A stretch of DNA of 64,000 nucleotides from Sphaerimonospora sp050942215 (GCF_050942215.1 NZ_CP192056.1:6200001-6264000), one strand, 5' to 3'. Positions 44,704 to 53,371 are shown, counted from the first letter of the stretch. Notes: generated by a model not told the origin, from the sequence alone. Translations and numbers: made by a program.

Positions 44704-45657
44704 TCAGAGCCCGGACGGCGTCGGTACGGACCGGCCGCCGAGTCGGCGGACCAGTCCGTCGAGCAGTCCGCGCCGGCTGACGACGATCTCGGGGGCGCCC
44801 AGCCGCTCCATGACGCCGAGCAGGATGAGTCCGCCGACCGGGATGACATCCACCCGGCCCGGCTCGATGACGTGGATGGCGGCGCGCTCCGCCCGGTCGG
44901 CCTCGATCAGCCGCCGGCCGACCGCGCGGACGTCGTCGATGCCGAGCCTTACCCCGTGCACCCCCTTCTTCGTGCCGCGTCGTACCGCGGCCAACGTGGT
45001 GACGGAGCCGCCGACTCCGATCAGCGCCGGGCGGGGCTCCAGCGGCAGCCGGGTCATCGCCTCCCCGAGGGCGGTCCCGATGTCGCGACGTACGGCCGCG
45101 ACGCCTTCGGGCGTGATCCGATCCACCGCACCGGTCGCATCCGCCAGATAGCGCTCGGCCAGCCGGACAGAGCCGATGTTCAGGGAGACGGAAGCGGTGG
45201 CCTCGGTGGTGCCGATGACGAACTCCGTCGACCCGCCACCGATGTCGAGCACCAGGCGAGGGCCGGAACCGGCCGGGAGGCTCCCGGTGGCGCCGGCGTA
45301 GGAGAGCCGGGCCTCCTCGTCACCGCTGATCACCTCGGGCACCACACCGAGGATGCGCTCCACTCCGGCGAAGAACTCCGCGCGCTCGGCCACATCACGG
45401 GTGGCGGATGTGGCGACGAAAACGACCCGCTCGGCCCGCAGCGTGCCGATGACATCGGCGAACTCCGCACAGGCCGCGAAGGTGCGGCGCAGCGCCTCGG
45501 GAGCGAACCGTCCGGTGCGCCCGACGCCCTGGCCGAGCCGTACGATCCGCGACTGGCGGGCCAACTCGGTCACCTCGCCGGTGTCCGCGTCGCATTCGAC
45601 CACCAGCAGCCTGATCGAGTTGGTGCCGCAGTCCACCGCCGCCACTCTCGCTGTCAC
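44704..45657 (-). CDS. Ppx/GppA-family phosphatase
   Basis: 317 residues of the ASKHA fold: AAVDCGTNSIRLLVVE, TSATRDVAERAEFF, ISGDEEARLSYAGA, LVLDIGGGSTEFVIG, IGVGGSVTTLAAV. All catalytic motifs of exopolyphosphatase/pppGpp phosphohydrolase are intact. Actinobacteria usually carry one such gene near the housekeeping enolase. Here a second pair (Ppx and enolase) lies in an accessory cluster. It is 12 bp upstream of clpX. Confidence 0.85.
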   Translation of the reverse strand: MTARVAAVDCGTNSIRLLVVECDADTGEVTELARQSRIVRLGQGVGRTGRFAPEALRRTFAACAEFADVIGTLRAERVVFVATSATRDVAERAEFFAGVERILGVVPEVISGDEEARLSYAGATGSLPAGSGPRLVLDIGGGSTEFVIGTTEATASVSLNIGSVRLAERYLADATGAVDRITPEGVAAVRRDIGTALGEAMTRLPLEPRPALIGVGGSVTTLAAVRRGTKKGVHGVRLGIDDVRAVGRRLIEADRAERAAIHVIEPGRVDVIPVGGLILLGVMERLGAPEIVVSRRGLLDGLVRRLGGRSVPTPSGL

Positions 45658-45679
45658 GTTGAGCCTCGTTCCGCCCCGG

Positions 45680-46513
45680 TCAGACCGTGATGACCGGGAA
45701 GCGCGGGTGGTCGAGCGGCTTGTCGATCTCCAGGCCGAGGCCGTCCGTACGGTGGTTGGGCGCGCCGGTGAACCGGACGGACGGCGGGAGCCACTGGGTG
45801 ACGTAGACCCAGCGCGGGCTGTCGGTGGTGTTCGGCGGGGCGTAGTGGGTGATGCCGAGGTGGTGCACGGTGGCGTCGCCGGGCATCAGGTGCAGCGGTG
45901 GCGATATGTCGAACTTCTCCGCTACCCACGGATTTTCGTCCAACAGGTTGACGCCGTCATATCGGTTCAGATAACGACCGAGGGAACCCACCTGGTGTGA
46001 ACCGTTGAGAAACCGCATCGTGCCCTTCTCCGGCGGGCACTCGACCAGCGGTGTCCACACGGTCAGCGCGCCCATCCGGTCCAGCGGGTGGTGCGGGAAA
46101 TCCTGGTGCCAGGGGGTCTCGGTGCCGCCCTTGCCCTCCACGGGCACCTTGACGAAGTAGTGGTCGAAGTAGAAGCGGACCGCGTCCAGGCCCATCAGCC
46201 GCGCCGCGGCCGTGGCCAGTTCCTTCGAGTGACTCACCTTGTTGATCCACTCGTCGTGGTGGGAGGGCCCGTCCCAGCGCTCGTACCACTTGAACTCGTT
46301 GGGCTGCAGGTCCTTGGGGGCCGCGCTGCTCAGCGTCAGCGGGTCGGCGCCCATTTTCGCCTGCGCGTGGGCGAGCAGCTCCTCCACCAGCCACGGCTGC
46401 ATGAAACCCGCGAGCTTGACCCAGCCGTGCTCCCGGTAGTGGGCGACCTCTTCATCGGTGATGGCGCGAACGCCCTTGCCTGGGTTGTCCAGATCAGGCA
46501 TGGCTGCGGACAT
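45680..46513 (-). CDS. Phytanoyl-CoA dioxygenase-family Fe(II)/2-oxoglutarate oxygenase
   Basis: 277 residues. Iron ligands are His136 and Asp138 (TPWHQDFPHH) and His223 (ITHYAPPN), with 2-oxoglutarate-binding Arg234 (SPRW), the exact 11-residue spacing of the PhyH family. The enzyme should hydroxylate, desaturate or otherwise oxidise a substrate in this pathway. It lies 34 bp after the PP-loop gene. Length is normal. Confidence 0.85.
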   Translation of the reverse strand: MSAAMPDLDNPGKGVRAITDEEVAHYREHGWVKLAGFMQPWLVEELLAHAQAKMGADPLTLSSAAPKDLQPNEFKWYERWDGPSHHDEWINKVSHSKELATAAARLMGLDAVRFYFDHYFVKVPVEGKGGTETPWHQDFPHHPLDRMGALTVWTPLVECPPEKGTMRFLNGSHQVGSLGRYLNRYDGVNLLDENPWVAEKFDISPPLHLMPGDATVHHLGITHYAPPNTTDSPRWVYVTQWLPPSVRFTGAPNHRTDGLGLEIDKPLDHPRFPVITV

Positions 46514-46547
46514 GAGTTGTCGGCTCCTTCCTCCCGTCGCGGCTGAT

Positions 46548-47780
46548 TCAGCCGGCCGTGGCTCCGGTGAGCATCCGCTTGAAGCGGCGCAGCAGCGGGA
46601 ACGGGACCGTCCGCTCGGTGTGGAAGCCCAGCTGCTCGTTGTACGTGTACTCGACCGGGTCCTTCAGGCTGAGCTCGGACATCCCGCGCGCCAACTGCTC
46701 CAGATAGCCGGGAAACTGGGACTGCATGGCGTACACGACGCTGTAGTAGAGGTTGCGGCCGAGCGAGAAGCACGGGTAGCGCGCGTCGTAGTTCTCCAGC
46801 GAGAACTTGGGGAAGCAGCCGTCGATGATGCGCTTGGGGCACAGCCACAGCGGCAGCACCAGGGTCACATCGCCGATGGGACGGACCGGGAAGCCCGCGG
46901 CCTTCAGACCGCTGGAGACCCGGAAGAGGTTCTCGCAGACGATGTCCTCGAGGTTGACGCCGGTGACGATGTACCGGGTGCCGAGCTCGCGGGCGTACTT
47001 CGTGAGCGTGAGGCGGATCATCAGGGTGCCCAGAAACTCGAAGTCGTCACCCTGGAACTCCTGCTCGAAGCGATCGATCAGGTCGACCGAGTCCCGCGGG
47101 ATGCCCAGCAACTCCTTGATCTCGTCGGCCTCCATCACCTTGAGCTCAAGGCCATAGTTCTCGCACAGCGCCTCGGCCCTCGGCACACCGGCGTCCCAGT
47201 CCGGAATGCCCTTGAGGATCACCGGGCGCACGGTGATCCCATGGTCCTTCAGCTGGCTCAGCCCGTAGAGCATGGCGTTGCTGTCGCCGCCGCCGCTCAC
47301 CCCCACCACCAGCGTGGAGCCGGCCGGGACATGCTGCCGGACGGTCTCCCCGACGCGGTCGGCGATGATCTGCTTGCACTCCTCGGGGCTCAGCTTCTTC
47401 AGGAACGCCTCAGCCGTACCGGTCTCGTTGTCCAGCCGCTGGTAGATGTACTCGGTGGCCTCGGATCCGGGGGTGTCGCTCTCAATCAGTTTGAAGGCGT
47501 CGACCGAGAACTTGAAGGGGTTGACGTTCCGGTTGAAGTACAGCAACACCTCGGCGCCGTCCTCCAGTTCGCCGAGACGCACGTCCAGCGAGGGAAAAAG
47601 CTCCGGGGCCTCGCCGGCCTCGCGGATGATGTAGGCCGAGATGGCCGACCAGGGAACATTGTGCCGGTTCAGTACGTCGATGAGGCGGTCGTCGCTATCG
47701 CCGCTCAGTGGCTGCCGGCCATGCGAAGTGACGACGGCGACCGACGGCGGATTACCGCGGAAGGCGGGGTTCGTGGGCAT
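46548..47780 (-). CDS. PP-loop ATPase (N-type ATP pyrophosphatase)
   Basis: 410 residues. The PP-loop VVGVSGGGDSNAMLYGL (SGGGDS at 162-167) is followed by TilS/TtcA-like elements (VRPVILKGIPDWDAG, TRYIVTGVNLEDIV). Paired cysteines occur at CPKRIIDGCFP and YPCFSL, as in sulfur-handling members. The first 140 residues are not part of the PP-loop domain. Such enzymes adenylate a carbonyl or carboxylate and replace it with N or S. It is directly downstream of the 69-residue peptide gene, so the peptide could be the substrate (inference). Confidence 0.78.
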   Translation of the reverse strand: MPTNPAFRGNPPSVAVVTSHGRQPLSGDSDDRLIDVLNRHNVPWSAISAYIIREAGEAPELFPSLDVRLGELEDGAEVLLYFNRNVNPFKFSVDAFKLIESDTPGSEATEYIYQRLDNETGTAEAFLKKLSPEECKQIIADRVGETVRQHVPAGSTLVVGVSGGGDSNAMLYGLSQLKDHGITVRPVILKGIPDWDAGVPRAEALCENYGLELKVMEADEIKELLGIPRDSVDLIDRFEQEFQGDDFEFLGTLMIRLTLTKYARELGTRYIVTGVNLEDIVCENLFRVSSGLKAAGFPVRPIGDVTLVLPLWLCPKRIIDGCFPKFSLENYDARYPCFSLGRNLYYSVVYAMQSQFPGYLEQLARGMSELSLKDPVEYTYNEQLGFHTERTVPFPLLRRFKRMLTGATAG

Positions 47781-47861
47781 AGCCGGTCCTATCCGATACC
47801 TGACGACAATCGGTGAAAGACGAGGCGGGTGGGCTGCTACAGGGACAGCCCACCCAGGGTG

Positions 47862-48071
47862 TTACTGAGCTCCGGTCTCGCAGGAGGCACCGGTGATGGC
47901 CTCGAGGCCGTGCTTCGACGCCGGAACGGCCGGACGCATGGTGCGCATGGCCTCCAGCTCGGCCACGGAGAGCGACACGCGCTCGGCCGTGCGGCTACCG
48001 GCGATCAGCTCGATAACCTCGTTTTTAAGATTGAAGTTGGTGCTCTGCACCGCATGGGACACGGCGTTCAT
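47862..48071 (-). CDS. 69-residue candidate precursor peptide
   Basis: Begins MNAVSHAVQSTNFNLKNEVI, continues ELIAGSRTAERVSLSVAELE and ends SKHGLEAITGASCETGAQ, with one cysteine near the end. The helical, charged front and small-residue, Cys/Thr/Ser-containing tail fit a RiPP leader and core. AAGGAGG lies 5 bp before the ATG at 48071; an upstream in-frame start would be longer but lacks such a site. It is preceded by its own noncoding region and followed after 81 bp by the PP-loop, dioxygenase and other modification genes. I do not recognise the family. Confidence 0.65.
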   Translation of the reverse strand: MNAVSHAVQSTNFNLKNEVIELIAGSRTAERVSLSVAELEAMRTMRPAVPASKHGLEAITGASCETGAQ

Positions 48072-48203
48072 GCCAGCCTCCTTCAAAGACAGTGCCGGGA
48101 CCTTTTTCCGGCTGTCCGTGACACTAACTGGACACATCGGTCACATCTCCACCACAAGCATCAACATGTCAGTTCGCCAAGTGAGTTGGCAGCAAGATGA
48201 CAG
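48072..48203 (-). promoter_or_regulatory. Promoter region of the peptide-first operon
   Basis: An AT-richer stretch lies between the enolase terminator and the 69-residue peptide gene. The ten-gene minus-strand operon has no other gap large enough for a promoter, so its main promoter is expected here. No unambiguous -35/-10 pair could be assigned. Confidence 0.45.
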
Positions 48204-48238
48204 CGGCCCGGCCAGCGGTGTCATCGCTGGCCGGGCCG
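48204..48238 (-). terminator. Strong terminator of the enolase gene
   Basis: CGGCCCGGCCAGCG pairs perfectly with CGCTGGCCGGGCCG (14 bp) around a 7-base loop, 27 bp after the enolase stop. It separates the enolase transcript from the peptide operon downstream. Confidence 0.8.
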
Positions 48239-48264
48239 GTGTGGAGCCGTGGGCGCTGGAGTCG

Positions 48265-49548
48265 TCAACGGCGCACGTACAGTGCCGAGCGGCCCGCGTA
48301 CTGGGCCTGGGAACCGAGCTCCTCTTCGATGCGGATCAGCTGGTTGTACTTGGCGGTGCGGTCCGAGCGCGACATCGACCCGGTCTTGATCTGGCCGCAG
48401 CCGGTGGCGACGGCGAGGTCGGCGATGGTGGTGTCCTCGGTCTCGCCGGAACGGTGCGACATCACGACGGTGTAGCCGGCCTTGTGGGCGGTGTCGACGG
48501 TGGTCAGCGTCTCGGTGAGAGAGCCGATCTGGTTGACCTTGACCAGGATGGAGTTGGCCACCCCCTCGCGGATGCCGTCGCGCAGCCGGTCGACGTTGGT
48601 GCAGAAGACGTCGTCGCCGGTGAGCTGACACCTGTCGCCGAGCACGTCCATGAGCAGCTTCCAGCCCTTGATGTCGTCCTCGGCCATCGCGTCCTCGATC
48701 GAGGCGATCGGATAGCGGGAGACCAGCCCGGAGAGGTATTCGGCGTGCTCCTCGACGGTGCGCTTGACGCCCTCGCCGGCGTAGTCGTAGACCCCGTCCC
48801 GGAAGAACTCCGAGGTGGCCGGGTCCATGACCAGGGTGATGTCCGTACCTGGCGTGTAACCGGACTTCTCGATGGCGTCCACGATGAACTGCAGCGCCTC
48901 GTCCGCGGTGCTCAGCGCGGGAGCGAAGCCGCCCTCGTCGCCCACCCCGGTGCTGTGACCGGCGTCGGACAGGGACTTGCGCAGGGTGTGAAAGATCTCG
49001 GAGCCGATCCGCACCGCGTCGAAGAAGTTCTCCGCGCCGATCGGAGCGATCATGAACTCCTGGAAGTCCAGGGCGTTGTTGGCGTGCGCGCCGCCGTTGA
49101 TGATGTTCATCATCGGCACCGGCAACAGCCGTGCGCCGGCGCCGCCGACGTAGCGGTACAGCGGCACTCCGTGCGCGGCGGCGGCGGCCTTCGCGGTAGC
49201 CAGCGAAGCACCGAGGATCGCGTTCGCGCCGAGCTTGCCCTTGTTGGGCGTGCCGTCGAGGTCGATCATGGTCTGGTCGACCAGGGCCTGCTGCTCGGCC
49301 TCCAGTCCGATGAGCGCCTCGGCGATGACGCCGTTGACGGCACCGACCGCCTTGCGCACGCCCTTGCCGTGGAACCGGGCGGGGTCACCGTCGCGGAGTT
49401 CGACGGCCTCGTTGGCTCCGGTTGAGGCGCCGGAGGGAACGGCCGCACGACCCAGCACACCGTTCTCCAGCAAAACATCGACCTCGACTGTGGGGTTGCC
49501 CCTGCTGTCGATGACCTCGCGTCCCACGACACGGCTAATCGCAGTCAT
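48265..49548 (-). CDS. Enolase paralogue
   Basis: 427 residues. Active-site elements are present: mobile loop PSGASTGANEAVELRDG, DFQEFMIAP, GVGDEGGFAP, metal ligands in LVMDPATSEFF, SIEDAMAEDD and LTGDDVFCTN, the catalytic lysine in ILVKVNQIGSLTET, and SHRSGETEDT. Unusual changes are SIEDAM for the common SIEDPL and QIKTGSMSRSD for QIKTGAPARS. It should interconvert 2-phosphoglycerate and phosphoenolpyruvate or act on an analogue. Location in an accessory cluster suggests a second copy for resistance or biosynthesis. Confidence 0.9.
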   Translation of the reverse strand: MTAISRVVGREVIDSRGNPTVEVDVLLENGVLGRAAVPSGASTGANEAVELRDGDPARFHGKGVRKAVGAVNGVIAEALIGLEAEQQALVDQTMIDLDGTPNKGKLGANAILGASLATAKAAAAAHGVPLYRYVGGAGARLLPVPMMNIINGGAHANNALDFQEFMIAPIGAENFFDAVRIGSEIFHTLRKSLSDAGHSTGVGDEGGFAPALSTADEALQFIVDAIEKSGYTPGTDITLVMDPATSEFFRDGVYDYAGEGVKRTVEEHAEYLSGLVSRYPIASIEDAMAEDDIKGWKLLMDVLGDRCQLTGDDVFCTNVDRLRDGIREGVANSILVKVNQIGSLTETLTTVDTAHKAGYTVVMSHRSGETEDTTIADLAVATGCGQIKTGSMSRSDRTAKYNQLIRIEEELGSQAQYAGRSALYVRR

Positions 49549-49725
49549 TTCTCTCCTACTCTTGTCAACTGCCACGGGTCAGTGCGGGTATGGCGTAATG
49601 CCGATGGTCAGACGGCTCCGTTGCCGTGCCCCGCCGCACACCCTATCTGCGTCGGTGAGCCGGCACCGTGGACGGGCCGCCATATGTTTTCCGAGCAGTC
49701 GGGAGCAGGAAACTTTCGAGATTCG

Positions 49726-50784
49726 TCAAATACCCCATGCCGCATACGGGGTGTCCAGCTCAGCGTCCGTCAAAGAGCCGTGCTCGTAACGGTAGCCGTG
49801 ATCCACGAGGAAGGCGTCCCCTTCGGCGATCAGCACCAGTTCGCCGATCCTGCGCCGTACGCCTTCGGGGAAGAGCTCCTCCGACCTGGCCACCCTGACC
49901 GACTCCGGCAGCTTCGCGCGCAGTTCCACGGCGACGCCGTCGGCCGTACCCGGCTCCGGGTAGAGCCACCGAGTGCGTCCAGCGCCGCCCATCCGGAAGC
50001 CGTTCCTCCGCGCCAGCGTCTCGATCAGTTCCGTGAGATCGGGATCCCGCCGGGTCGGAGTGAGCCCGTGGTCGGCGTGCGCGAGCACCACCGTCCCGGC
50101 GTCCGCCAGTTCCTGGGCCAGCTCCTCGACCCCGGCCAGGAAGCGGGCCGCGTGCCGGTCGTATCCGAAGTGATGGATGTGGCGGTCGAGTTCGATGTAG
50201 CACCACACGAGCCGCGGCCCTTCGCCGGGCGCGGCGAGCGTCCTGCCCAGCGCGTCGCGTACGAGATCCACCAGCAGCCGGGGATCCCGCTCCCGGTACG
50301 TGCCCTCGTCCTGAGTGTAGAAGCGGTGCCCGAGGACGGGCTCCGCGTCGCGCAGCAGGGCGTCGCGCCAGGAGCCGCCGTAGGTCTCCATGTCGCCGAG
50401 CACAGCCGACGGCCGGTAGCCCAGGCGGCGGGCGTCGGTGAAGACCGTCTCCCGGGCGGGGGTGAGGTCCCTGCCCCGGTAGTCGAAGACGTTGATGAGC
50501 TCGTCCGAGCCCTCTGGATCGCTGAACACCACGCCCGGGACCAGATGCCGGGCCACGTCGAGCCCGGTGAGGCTGGAAAGCCAGCCCGCCGAAGACGTCG
50601 TCGGGAAGACAGAGCGCAGGCGGCTGATCTGGGCGGCGCCGGTCCAGCAGTCCGCGGCGAAAGCGTACGACAGGCCGTCGACGGCCAGAACCACCACGTC
50701 CCGTGGGGCCGGCGTGGCAGATTCCTGCCGCAGCAGTGTGGAGATCCTGTCACGGACGATAGTAATGGAGTCAGAAGAATCCAT
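49726..50784 (-). CDS. Alkaline-phosphatase-superfamily phosphohydrolase
   Basis: 352 residues. It contains VVVLAVDGLSYAFAADCW (first metal site), a likely threonine nucleophile in VFPTTSSAGWLSSLTGLD, IELDRHIHHFGYDRHA (metal-binding Asp/His) and VLAHADHGLTPTRRD (Asp-His). The layout resembles the nucleotide pyrophosphatase/phosphodiesterase and phosphonoacetate hydrolase branch. It could hydrolyse a nucleotidyl or phospho intermediate in this cluster. ATG at 50784 (GAGAGG upstream) is preferred to one 18 bp earlier. It is divergent from the aminotransferase. Confidence 0.8.
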   Translation of the reverse strand: MDSSDSITIVRDRISTLLRQESATPAPRDVVVLAVDGLSYAFAADCWTGAAQISRLRSVFPTTSSAGWLSSLTGLDVARHLVPGVVFSDPEGSDELINVFDYRGRDLTPARETVFTDARRLGYRPSAVLGDMETYGGSWRDALLRDAEPVLGHRFYTQDEGTYRERDPRLLVDLVRDALGRTLAAPGEGPRLVWCYIELDRHIHHFGYDRHAARFLAGVEELAQELADAGTVVLAHADHGLTPTRRDPDLTELIETLARRNGFRMGGAGRTRWLYPEPGTADGVAVELRAKLPESVRVARSEELFPEGVRRRIGELVLIAEGDAFLVDHGYRYEHGSLTDAELDTPYAAWGI

Positions 50785-50836
50785 AGAAGCCTCTCGCTCC
50801 ATTCCGCCGTCCACCCACTGAATCGGTGCGCTCACC

Positions 50837-51931
50837 ATGGTCCTTGCGAATGCGTCGTATCGGGAACTGAGGTCACTGACCGACGGACCGGATCTGCTCA
50901 ATCTGGCCTGGACCCTTGACGAACGCCGGTTCATCTCCATCGACCTTTCCTCGCTGATGGGCGCGGAACTCCTCGCGGAGCAGGAGGCCGGACTGCCGTA
51001 CCTGAGCAGCTATTTCGTCCAGGACCCTTACGGTGACGGGGAGCTCGGCCCCACGGTGGCGGAGTTCTTCGGCCGGGCCGGCTGGGGCTGCGACATCACC
51101 TGCGGTGCGGGTGTGATCTCGCTGCTGCACGCGCTGTCCCGGCTGGCCGAGGGACGCCCGGTGTACATCACGGGCGACGCGTACCCCGATCTGCCGCACT
51201 GGATCGAGGAGTCGGGCGGCACCTGCGTCTCCCGGTTCACCGAGGGGCTCATCGGTGACCGGGCCGTCGATCATGTACGGGCGCTCGGCTGCCGGCTGAT
51301 CCTGGTGGAACGCCCCGGCCTGGCCGCGGCGGCCGGCCTGGACGACGAGTTCACCGCCCTGCGTGAGCTGTGCGAGGCCGTGCTCGCGCAGGATGCCGTC
51401 GTGGTGGTGGACGAATCGTACGCGAACTACTGCGCGCCGTCGTTCAGTTCCGCGGTCCTCGCCGAGGAGGTGCCCAACCTCGTGGTGCTGCGCGGGCTGT
51501 CCAAGGCGTACGGCATGGGCGGGCTCCGGTTGGCCTACGCCGTGACCCATCCCTCGCTCACCGAGCGGGTGCGCGCGGTCGTGCCGCCCATGCTCGCGTC
51601 CTCGCTGTCGATCCGGCTGGGCAGGGCGGTGCTGGGGCTGGGCGACGCCACCGCCGCACTGCGGCGACGGGTGCGGGCCGCCAAGGCCGAGATGATCCGG
51701 CTGCTGACGGCGGCGGGGCTGCCCCCGGCGGATACGTCCCACCCCCATATCCCCTATGTGATGTACGACGAGTGGGACATCACGGCGCGGCAGGGGCTGG
51801 AGAGCCGGGGCGTCATCGGCAAACCGCAGCCGTTCTGGTCCGAGCGCACGCTGGGCATCGCCCACAGGTACCGGGTCAGCGTGCCGCTGAGCGAGGAGCG
51901 GATGGCCGCCTTCCGGCAGCGGCTGGGATGA
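50837..51931 (+). CDS. PLP-dependent aminotransferase (class I/II, HisC-like)
   Basis: 364 residues. Typical fold-type I elements are WGCDITCGAGVISLLHALSR (PLP phosphate site), VVVVDESYANYC (PLP-ring aspartate and tyrosine), the Schiff-base lysine in LRGLSKAYGMGGLRLAY, and the carboxylate-binding arginine in HRYRVSVP. It transaminates an amino acid or phospho-amino acid. It is divergent from the phosphatase gene, with 52 bp between the starts, so they probably share control. Confidence 0.87.
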   Translation: MVLANASYRELRSLTDGPDLLNLAWTLDERRFISIDLSSLMGAELLAEQEAGLPYLSSYFVQDPYGDGELGPTVAEFFGRAGWGCDITCGAGVISLLHALSRLAEGRPVYITGDAYPDLPHWIEESGGTCVSRFTEGLIGDRAVDHVRALGCRLILVERPGLAAAAGLDDEFTALRELCEAVLAQDAVVVVDESYANYCAPSFSSAVLAEEVPNLVVLRGLSKAYGMGGLRLAYAVTHPSLTERVRAVVPPMLASSLSIRLGRAVLGLGDATAALRRRVRAAKAEMIRLLTAAGLPPADTSHPHIPYVMYDEWDITARQGLESRGVIGKPQPFWSERTLGIAHRYRVSVPLSEERMAAFRQRLG

Positions 51932-51947
51932 GCGACGGCGCACCGGG

Positions 51948-52733
51948 TCAGGCCGGTACATCGATCAGCCCCAGCTGGGCCGCCCGCACACCGGCCTGGA
52001 ACCGGGAGGTCGCATTGAGCCGGGAGAGCAGCGCGGCCACGTGCCGGCGGTAGGTGCGCACCGACAGGCCCAGCACCCGGGCCGCCTTCTCATCGGTAAG
52101 GCCCTGGCTCACTGCCCGCAGCACCTGTACGACGCCCTCGTCGATCCAGCCCGCGTGCGCGGAACTGAGGTCGGCGGCCCGTGCCCAGACGGCGTTGTGC
52201 AGGACCGACATGGCCCGAGCGGCCGCCGGATCGTCGATCACGGTGAGCGGCGCGCCGCGGTCCGGGCTCAGCAGCCCCACCCGGCCATCGAAGACCATGG
52301 CGGTGGGCAGCTCGCAGGGGGACATGCGGATCTGCGCGCCGGCGGCGGCGAGCTCGGTCAGCCGGGCGAATGCCTCACCATCCTCCAGCAACCTGCTGGG
52401 GATCAGCATCCGGATCTCGCCGCCCCGGGCCAGGAGTTCGGTGTGCAGCCGGTCCAGGAGGGATTCGCTCAACTCGTGCGGTCCTTCGGTGTAGCTGGCC
52501 TGCACCCGGACCACACGGTGGCCGGACTGCTGGAGCAGGCGCGCCGCGACCCAGCGGGCGTCACCGGCCGGCGGGCCGGGCCGCGACCCGGGCACCGTGC
52601 ACTCACTATCGGAGAGACGGCCGGCCAGCTCCGCCAGCTGCTGCGCCCGGTCGCGCAGCTCCAGCAGGGTGGGGACGATGGTGATGAGGTCCGTGAACGG
52701 CTGCTCGGTGCTGGTCAAACTGACTCTCCTCAT
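51948..52733 (-). CDS. LuxR-type (GerE helix-turn-helix) regulator
   Basis: 261 residues. The C-terminal domain has VSQGLTDEKAARVLGLSVRT and YRRHVAALLSRLNATSRFQA, the GerE fold. The N-terminal region contains a phospholipase-D-like/TrmB-like sensing segment (MLIPSRLLEDGEAFARLTEL). It has no receiver or MalT-type ATPase. It is convergent with the aminotransferase gene and is likely a cluster-situated regulator. Confidence 0.85.
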   Translation of the reverse strand: MRRVSLTSTEQPFTDLITIVPTLLELRDRAQQLAELAGRLSDSECTVPGSRPGPPAGDARWVAARLLQQSGHRVVRVQASYTEGPHELSESLLDRLHTELLARGGEIRMLIPSRLLEDGEAFARLTELAAAGAQIRMSPCELPTAMVFDGRVGLLSPDRGAPLTVIDDPAAARAMSVLHNAVWARAADLSSAHAGWIDEGVVQVLRAVSQGLTDEKAARVLGLSVRTYRRHVAALLSRLNATSRFQAGVRAAQLGLIDVPA

Positions 52734-53371
52734 ATCTTCGTGGCCGATCTCATCCGGTTTCGCTGACAGCGCACAACAGGTCGACGATTTGTCTGCGAGC
52801 GGGGGAAGACGAGTGATGGAAGGTCATGTGGAACAGACAGGACTGGCTCTCTTCGGGACAATCGCTCTCTATCAGATCATTACGGGATATCCGGCGAAAG
52901 GTCTACTCCTTCTCGTCCGGAAAGTGCGGCAGCTCGAACCTTCCGGACAGTTCTCAAATTGAGGTTGAGGGACGACCGAAATAGAAGACGATGGTGGGAC
53001 GCGACCGGCGTTCGGCCAGGAGTTCAAGGACGAAGCGGTCGCATGATGCCGTACGGACCGAAACCGGACGCGCACCCGATCGAAGAACTCGGCACCCATA
53101 ACTCGGCTTCCGCGCCTTTTCCCGATCGTTTGAGTGTCGATTTTAAGGTGATTGGCGCGATTTTGTAGAGATTATTCATGGTTAGCCGATACACCCGAGC
53201 CGACGGCCCACAGCACGAGTCGATCATCGCGAGGCCGTCAGAACTCGTGACTCCGCGAAGACAGGCGAGAAGAACGAAAACGACGGGGCCGTCCGTCACT
53301 CGCACCCGGCCCACAGCGAGAGGGTCCACGAGGAGTGGGGACCCGGCCATCGGACGCCCGGCTCGGCGGCC
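52734..53371. other. Large regulatory gap, AT-richer than its surroundings
   Basis: About 640 bp between the LuxR and ArsR-type genes. It contains one possible small peptide (52816-52962), a trace reading QEFKDEAVA near 53020 that resembles the start of an IS3-type transposase, and an AT-rich stretch around 53120-53180. No confident gene was found. Confidence 0.4.
52816..52962 (+). CDS. Possible 48-residue hydrophobic peptide
   Basis: The frame starts MEGHVEQTGLALFGTIALYQ, continues IITGYPAKGLLLLVRKVRQL and ends QFSN. It has a hydrophobic middle and a basic end, and a GGGGGA ribosome binding site about 10 bp before the ATG. There is no homologue I recognise. It could be a third small peptide of the cluster or a chance frame. 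Confidence 0.3.
   Translation: MEGHVEQTGLALFGTIALYQIITGYPAKGLLLLVRKVRQLEPSGQFSN

Noticed and set aside
43387..45690. 767-codon plus-strand frame opposite clpX and ppx
   Set aside because: Antisense shadow. ClpX and Ppx frames on the minus strand have complete motif sets.
53020..53050. IS3-type transposase start (QEFKDEAVA)
   Set aside because: Only about nine residues match before a stop, too little to call even a remnant.
53024..53190. Minus-strand peptide starting MNNLYKIAPITLKST
   Set aside because: It has no ribosome binding site and reads through the AT-rich promoter-like stretch. Its C-terminal part has no peptide-like character.
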